A DNA stretch of 8,128 nucleotides, from NCBI GenBank assembly GCA_030841195.1, contig JAVEDA010000277.1:1-8128 (forward strand), given 5' to 3'. How positions within the stretch are numbered: position 1 is the stretch's first letter; each line of letters starts with the position of its first letter. Positions 4,230-8,128 of this stretch are shown here, one piece after another. Below the pieces are notes generated by a model that saw only the letters and a program-made list of their open reading frames with translations, was not told where the DNA came from and did not search any database. This DNA is from Actinomycetota bacterium (GTDB taxonomy: Bacteria > Actinomycetota > Actinomycetes > JACCUZ01). A program made the position numbers and the translations under genes.

Positions 4230-6325
4230 CGCTGCCGCCGCACCTCGCGGCCAACCCCCGGCTGTCCCGGTGGCTGCACGTCACGGCTGACGGCACTGTC
4301 ACCCTGCGCACCGGCAAGGTCGAGCTCGGCCAAGGCATCCTCACCGCGCTCGCGCTCATCGCGGCTGACGAGCTGGACGTCGACCCGGCGTCGGTCCGGG
4401 TGGTGGCCGCGAGCACCGCGCTCGGCCCGGACGAGGGGCCGACTGCGGGCAGCATGTCGGTGGCTGACTCCGGTTCCGCGGTGCGGCACGCGGCGGCTGC
4501 GGTGCGCGCCCTGTTCCTCGACGCAGCCGCTGTCCGGCTCGGCAGTGACGAGCTCACGGTGCGCGACGGCGTGATCAGCCGGACCGACGGGGCGGGCACC
4601 ACGACGTACGGGGAGCTGGCGAGTCACGTCGACCTCGACGTCGACGCCGACCCGGCCGCGACGCCCAAGCCCGCGGCCGAGCGGCGGCTGACCGGCTCCG
4701 ACCTGCTGCGGCTGGACCTGCCGGACAAGGTGGCCGGCCGGCCGCGCTACCTGTCCGACCTGGAGCTGCCCGGCCAGCTGTGGGGGCGAGTGGTGCGCCC
4801 GCCGTCGCCCGCCGCGACCCTGCGCGACGCCGACGTCGCGGGTGCGCAGGCGCTGCCGGGCGTCGTCGCGGTGGTCCGGGACGGGTCGTTCCTCGGCGTG
4901 GTCGCTGACGACGAGCACGCGGCCGACCGCGCCGCTGACCAGCTGCGCCGGGACGCGACCTGGAGCGAGCACGAGACCCTGCCGGACGAGGACGAACTCA
5001 GCGGCTACCTGCGGGCCGGCCCGTCCACCACCTTCACCATCGACGAGGCCGGCGGGCCCGGCGAAGCGCCCGAGCGGACCGTCACCGCGACCTACAGCCG
5101 GCCGTTCCTCGCACACGCCTCGATCGCGCCGAGCTGTGGGCTGGCCCGATGGGACGGCGACGACCTGCAGGTGTGGAGCCACAGCCAGAACGTGTTCGGC
5201 CTGCGCGCGGCGATCGCGCAGGCGCTCGGCATCGACGCGGCGCGGGTACAGGTCGAGCACGTCGAGAGCGCCGGCGCCTACGGCCACAACGGCGCCGACG
5301 ACGCTGCCTTCGACGCCGTGCTGCTGGCCCGGGCCGCGCCCGGTCGGCCGGTGCAGGTGCGGTGGAGCCGGTCTGACGAGCTGACCTGGTCGCCGTTCGG
5401 GTCGGCGCAAGTCGTCGACCTGACGGCCGGCCTGGACGCCGGCGGCCGGATCGTCAGCTGGGACTGCGACATCTGGAGCCAGGGTCACACCGCACGGCCC
5501 GGGTACGCCGGGGCGCCCGGCCTGCTGGCCGCGGCTCACCTGTCCGGTGGTGCCCCACTGCCGGCGCCGGTGGATCCCCCGCCCGAGCGGGGAGCCGGGA
5601 GCGCGCGGGGTGCGGTGCCGACGTACGACCTGCCGGTCCGGCGGATCCGCGGGCACCGGCTGGAGCAGGTGGCGCTGCGGACCTCGTCACTGCGGTCGCT
5701 CGGGGCGTTCACCAACGTGTTCGCGATCGAGTCGTTCGTCGACGAGCTCGCGGCCGCGGCCGATGCCGACCCGCTGGACTTCCGGCTCGCGCACCTGTCC
5801 GACGAGCGCGGCCGCGCGGTGCTGTCGACGGCGGCCGAGCGGGCCGGGTGGTCCGGCCGGGAACGCGGTGGTGACGTCGGCACCGGTGTCGCGGTGGCGC
5901 GGTACAAGAAGGGCGGCTGGTGTGCCGTGGTCGCCGAGGTCGAGGCCGTGAGCGAGGTGCGGCTGCGGCGGCTCGTGCTCGCGGTCGAGGTGGGCGCGGT
6001 GGTGCACGCGGACGGGGTGCGCAACCAGGTCGAGGGCGGTGCTGTGCAGGCCGCGAGCTGGACGTTGAAGGAGCGGGTGCGCTTCGACCGGACCAGGGTG
6101 ACCAGCGTCGACTGGGAGACCTACCCGATCCTGCGGTTCAGCGAGGTGCCGCAGGTCGATGTGGTGCTGCTCGACCGGCCGGACCTGCCGTCGGTGGGCG
6201 CGGGCGAGGTCGCGCAAGGCCCGACGGCGGCGGCGATCGGCAACGCGCTGGCTGCCGCCGTGGGCGTCCGGGTGCGCGACCTGCCGCTGACTCCCGATCG
6301 CGTCCTGGCCGCCATGGACGCCTGA
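4226..6325 (+). CDS. Molybdopterin-binding large subunit, isoquinoline 1-oxidoreductase beta-like (IorB family)
   Basis: A 699-residue catalytic subunit of the xanthine oxidase/aldehyde oxidase family, with the domain order of isoquinoline 1-oxidoreductase beta. Seen in order: RLSRWLHVTADGTVTLRTGKVELGQG (12-37), with the cofactor-contacting GQG at 35-37; LTGSDLLRLDLPDKVAGRPRY (155-175), the aldehyde-oxidase a/b-hammerhead-like part; GAYGHNGADDAAFDAVLLAR (350-369), a cofactor-binding loop; SLRSLGAFTNVFAIESFVDELA (488-509); and VGAGEVAQGPTAAAIGNAL (657-675), where E661 aligns with the catalytic base glutamate. Such enzymes hydroxylate N-heterocycles or oxidise aldehydes using water as the oxygen source, with a Mo cofactor carrying sulfur or a cytosine dinucleotide. 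No Tat or Sec signal is present, so it should be cytoplasmic. The ATG at 4226 overlaps the small-subunit stop, with a weak GGTGA upstream. No FAD subunit or Mo-cofactor maturation gene is in the operon. Substrate undetermined. Confidence 0.92.
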   Translation: MTLPPHLAANPRLSRWLHVTADGTVTLRTGKVELGQGILTALALIAADELDVDPASVRVVAASTALGPDEGPTAGSMSVADSGSAVRHAAAAVRALFLDAAAVRLGSDELTVRDGVISRTDGAGTTTYGELASHVDLDVDADPAATPKPAAERRLTGSDLLRLDLPDKVAGRPRYLSDLELPGQLWGRVVRPPSPAATLRDADVAGAQALPGVVAVVRDGSFLGVVADDEHAADRAADQLRRDATWSEHETLPDEDELSGYLRAGPSTTFTIDEAGGPGEAPERTVTATYSRPFLAHASIAPSCGLARWDGDDLQVWSHSQNVFGLRAAIAQALGIDAARVQVEHVESAGAYGHNGADDAAFDAVLLARAAPGRPVQVRWSRSDELTWSPFGSAQVVDLTAGLDAGGRIVSWDCDIWSQGHTARPGYAGAPGLLAAAHLSGGAPLPAPVDPPPERGAGSARGAVPTYDLPVRRIRGHRLEQVALRTSSLRSLGAFTNVFAIESFVDELAAAADADPLDFRLAHLSDERGRAVLSTAAERAGWSGRERGGDVGTGVAVARYKKGGWCAVVAEVEAVSEVRLRRLVLAVEVGAVVHADGVRNQVEGGAVQAASWTLKERVRFDRTRVTSVDWETYPILRFSEVPQVDVVLLDRPDLPSVGAGEVAQGPTAAAIGNALAAAVGVRVRDLPLTPDRVLAAMDA

Positions 6326-6337
6326 CGGCATCCCGCG
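6326..6337. other. Convergent 12-base intergenic gap without a visible terminator
   Basis: Only 12 bases separate the TGA of the large subunit (6323-6325) from the TAG of the minus-strand gene (6340-6338). I see no stable GC hairpin followed by a T run in either direction here or in the adjoining gene ends. Transcripts probably overlap at their 3' ends. Confidence 0.7.
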
Positions 6338-8128
6338 CTACGGCACCTTGATGCGATGCGCCGCCGAGGTGACGCCGCCGCTGAGCGCGACGACCCGCAC
6401 CGTCTTGCGCAGCAGCAGCCGCACCGTGGCGGTGCCGTCGGCCTTCGGGGTGACCCTGCGGGTGTCCACCTTGCCGCTCGCCACCGTCGTTACCCGCAGC
6501 GTCGTCGGCTGACCCGGCAGCAGCCCGGCCAGGTGCAGCGTGGCCCGGGTGCCCTTGCGCACCTTGCTCGGACCGGTCACCGACGGGTACGCCGGCACGG
6601 CCACCGCCGCGGGCGCCCAGGCCGACATGGCGGCCTGGTTGAACGCGCGCACGGTGGCCTGCCGGTTGCCCGGCGTGACGCCGCCGACCACGGCGCTGCC
6701 TGCGCCGGCCGGGACGACCACCCGCTTGCCGTCGATGCGGATCGCGAACTGGGTGAGCGGCACCCCGCCGGTGTCGGCCGGCGGCTGCCAGGTCACGGTG
6801 ACCCGGCCGCGACCGGTGGGCGTGGCGACGACGTTGACCGGCGGCTGCGGCGGGAAGGCAGCCACCACCGTGACCGGCGCCGAGGCCGCGAGCCCGGAGA
6901 CGACCCGGAAGTCGGCCGTCGTCGGCACGGTCACCGGGATCGACACCGTGCCGGCTGCCGACGCCTTGCCGGTGCTCACCGGCGTCCAGGCGCCCGCGCC
7001 GGTCGGCGAGGACTCGAGGGTCACCGGCGCCGACGGCGCGAGGCCGAGGGCCCGCACCCGGCTGTCCGAGCCGGCCAGCACGACCGGCGCGGCCGGCACG
7101 GCGGTCGGCGTCATCGTGGTCGCGGCGGCGCGCGAGCCGGTGACGTCGTCGAGGTTGACGGTGGCCGACCCGGCAGCAGTCGTCAGGGCGACCGAAGCTG
7201 CGGCAGACGACACCGACGCGGACGCCGCGACCGACGAGGCCGGGACGCCGTCGGCGCGCGGCGCCAGCACGGTCAGCCAGGACAGCGAGGTCCCCTTCTG
7301 GGTGGCCCGGACCGACGGGGCCGGCGACAGCTCGCCGTACGACTCGCTGTTCCAGCCGCGCATCGGCGACTTCTTGCCGACAGCAAGATCCTGCGGAGCA
7401 CCGCCGGAGGTGAACAGCATCGAGAGGTTGGCGCCGGGGCCACTGGTGTGCACGGCGTCGCCGTCGAGCGACACGGCCCGGTCGCGACCGAGCCCCCACT
7501 GCTGGCTGGCGCGCACCACCTTGTCCGCCTGCAGCCGGTCCCAGACGACCATCACGTCCTCGACCCGGTCGTAGGCGATGGTGCGGGTGAGGACCACGCC
7601 GCGGTAGCCGCGGTCGACCACGGTGGTGATGTCCAGACCGTCGACCCGGCTGGTGCGCAGCTCGGGCCGCGGCCGGGACCGGGGGACGCCGTCGACGATC
7701 ACGGCGTTGTGCGCAGCGCGGGACACCACGAAGCTGCGGGTGGTGCCGTAGCGGTACTCCCACTGCCCGGTGTCGAGCAGCAGCGGCGAACCGTGCGAGT
7801 ACAACGTCAGTGAGCCCGCGTCGTCGTGCGCATGCGGGATGCCGTTCCCCTGCCCGGCCCGGACGCTGTAGAAGGTCTCGTCGGCCAGCGGCCGGATCGC
7901 GCTGCCCCAACCCGAGCGGCCGAAGACGTAGCCACCGGCGTAGGCGGTCATCGTGTCGCTGGGCGCGAAGCCGCTCACGCCGCCGGTCGACGACCACTCG
8001 TCCGCCGTGCCCAGCCACGACTTCGGGCCCAGCAGGTACGGGAACCCGTCACCGAGCGCCTCGACCCGGCCGTCCGGGCGGGTGGCGTGCGCGATGAAGG
8101 AGGGCGTCGCGTCGACCCGGGACAGCTC
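6338..8128 (-). CDS. Heparinase II/III-family polysaccharide lyase with C-terminal FnIII/Ig-like domains (partial)
   Basis: The C-terminal 596 residues are visible; the start lies beyond the right edge. The first ~50 residues (FIAHATRPDGRVEALGDGFPYLL) correspond to the end of the helical toroid and linker. The beta-sandwich domain (about 65-290) contains the hallmark GNGIPHAHDDAGSLTLY with H99, H101 and DD, then PLLLDTGQWEY and SRAAHNAVIVDG (H140, N141), matching the heparinase II/III C-terminal fold that helps form the active cleft. An Ala/Ser/Thr-rich linker follows, then an Ig-like segment (about 345-423), a fibronectin type III domain (about 426-512, with VTVTWQPPADTGG and a closing YP) and a last beta-rich domain (513-596). 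Such lyases cleave uronic-acid-containing polysaccharides by beta-elimination and are usually secreted, but the signal peptide region is outside the window. The TAG stop is at 6340-6338. The gene is convergent with the operon and probably unrelated. Polysaccharide substrate unknown. Confidence 0.88.
   Translation of the reverse strand, partial: ELSRVDATPSFIAHATRPDGRVEALGDGFPYLLGPKSWLGTADEWSSTGGVSGFAPSDTMTAYAGGYVFGRSGWGSAIRPLADETFYSVRAGQGNGIPHAHDDAGSLTLYSHGSPLLLDTGQWEYRYGTTRSFVVSRAAHNAVIVDGVPRSRPRPELRTSRVDGLDITTVVDRGYRGVVLTRTIAYDRVEDVMVVWDRLQADKVVRASQQWGLGRDRAVSLDGDAVHTSGPGANLSMLFTSGGAPQDLAVGKKSPMRGWNSESYGELSPAPSVRATQKGTSLSWLTVLAPRADGVPASSVAASASVSSAAASVALTTAAGSATVNLDDVTGSRAAATTMTPTAVPAAPVVLAGSDSRVRALGLAPSAPVTLESSPTGAGAWTPVSTGKASAAGTVSIPVTVPTTADFRVVSGLAASAPVTVVAAFPPQPPVNVVATPTGRGRVTVTWQPPADTGGVPLTQFAIRIDGKRVVVPAGAGSAVVGGVTPGNRQATVRAFNQAAMSAWAPAAVAVPAYPSVTGPSKVRKGTRATLHLAGLLPGQPTTLRVTTVASGKVDTRRVTPKADGTATVRLLLRKTVRVVALSGGVTSAAHRIKVP

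Noticed and set aside
4205..5656. 483-codon minus-strand open frame
   Set aside because: It lies wholly opposite the Mo-hydroxylase large subunit, whose motifs are unmistakable. The antisense product is low-complexity and lacks a family match I recognise.
3726..6325. Carbon monoxide dehydrogenase (CoxSL)
   Set aside because: There is no CoxM-type FAD gene, I do not see the CoxL active-site cysteine loop (AYxCSFR), and the large subunit follows the isoquinoline 1-oxidoreductase beta layout.
6300..6360. Intrinsic terminator between the convergent genes
   Set aside because: Only short imperfect pairings and the direct repeat CGGCA are present, with no T run.
6138..8018. 626-codon minus-strand open frame in another phase, and the 485-codon plus-strand frame at 6356-7813
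   Set aside because: Both overlap the polysaccharide-lyase frame, which alone shows conserved motifs such as HAHDD and AAHN. The others are Arg/Gly-rich artefacts of high GC.

Overview
The window is very GC-rich (visibly around 70%) on both strands. It uses GTG as well as ATG starts and is packed with genes, which fits a high-GC actinomycete; I cannot name the genus from the sequence. Eight protein genes fill almost all of it. The only intergenic stretch longer than 12 bases is the 122-base divergent promoter region at 1013-1134. I saw no tRNA, rRNA, CRISPR array, insertion sequence or phage gene.

Layout. (1) From 1012 leftwards off the window edge lies a thiamine-diphosphate-dependent E1 alpha-type 2-oxo-acid dehydrogenase. 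(2) Positions 1013-1134 hold two copies of the palindrome TTGGATCCAA, centred 52 bp apart, each placed over the likely start of one of two divergent promoters. (3) From 1135 to 6325 runs a six-gene plus-strand operon: a VOC/glyoxalase-fold metalloenzyme, a GntR/FCD regulator, a carboxymuconolactone-decarboxylase-like (CMD) protein, a TauE/SafE-type permease, a [2Fe-2S] subunit, and the molybdopterin subunit of an isoquinoline 1-oxidoreductase-like hydroxylase. All five internal junctions are 4-base stop/start overlaps (GTGA or ATGA). (4) After a 12-base convergent gap, the minus strand carries the C-terminal 596 residues of a heparinase II/III-family polysaccharide lyase with fibronectin-III/Ig-like tail domains. 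It runs off the right edge and is probably unrelated to the operon.

How the genes may work together (inference). The operon and the divergent E1 gene look like one regulon under the FCD regulator encoded as the operon's second gene, which would bind both palindromes and release on binding a small carboxylic-acid-type effector. The enzymes suggest catabolism of an organic compound, possibly a heteroaromatic or other cyclic acid. The permease would move it or a by-product, the Mo enzyme would hydroxylate it with water-derived oxygen, the VOC and CMD proteins would rearrange, cleave or decarboxylate the product, and the E1 enzyme would decarboxylate a resulting 2-oxo acid or diketone. The substrate cannot be read from the sequence. 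I do not recognise this gene set as a characterised pathway, so it is the best candidate in the window for something undescribed.
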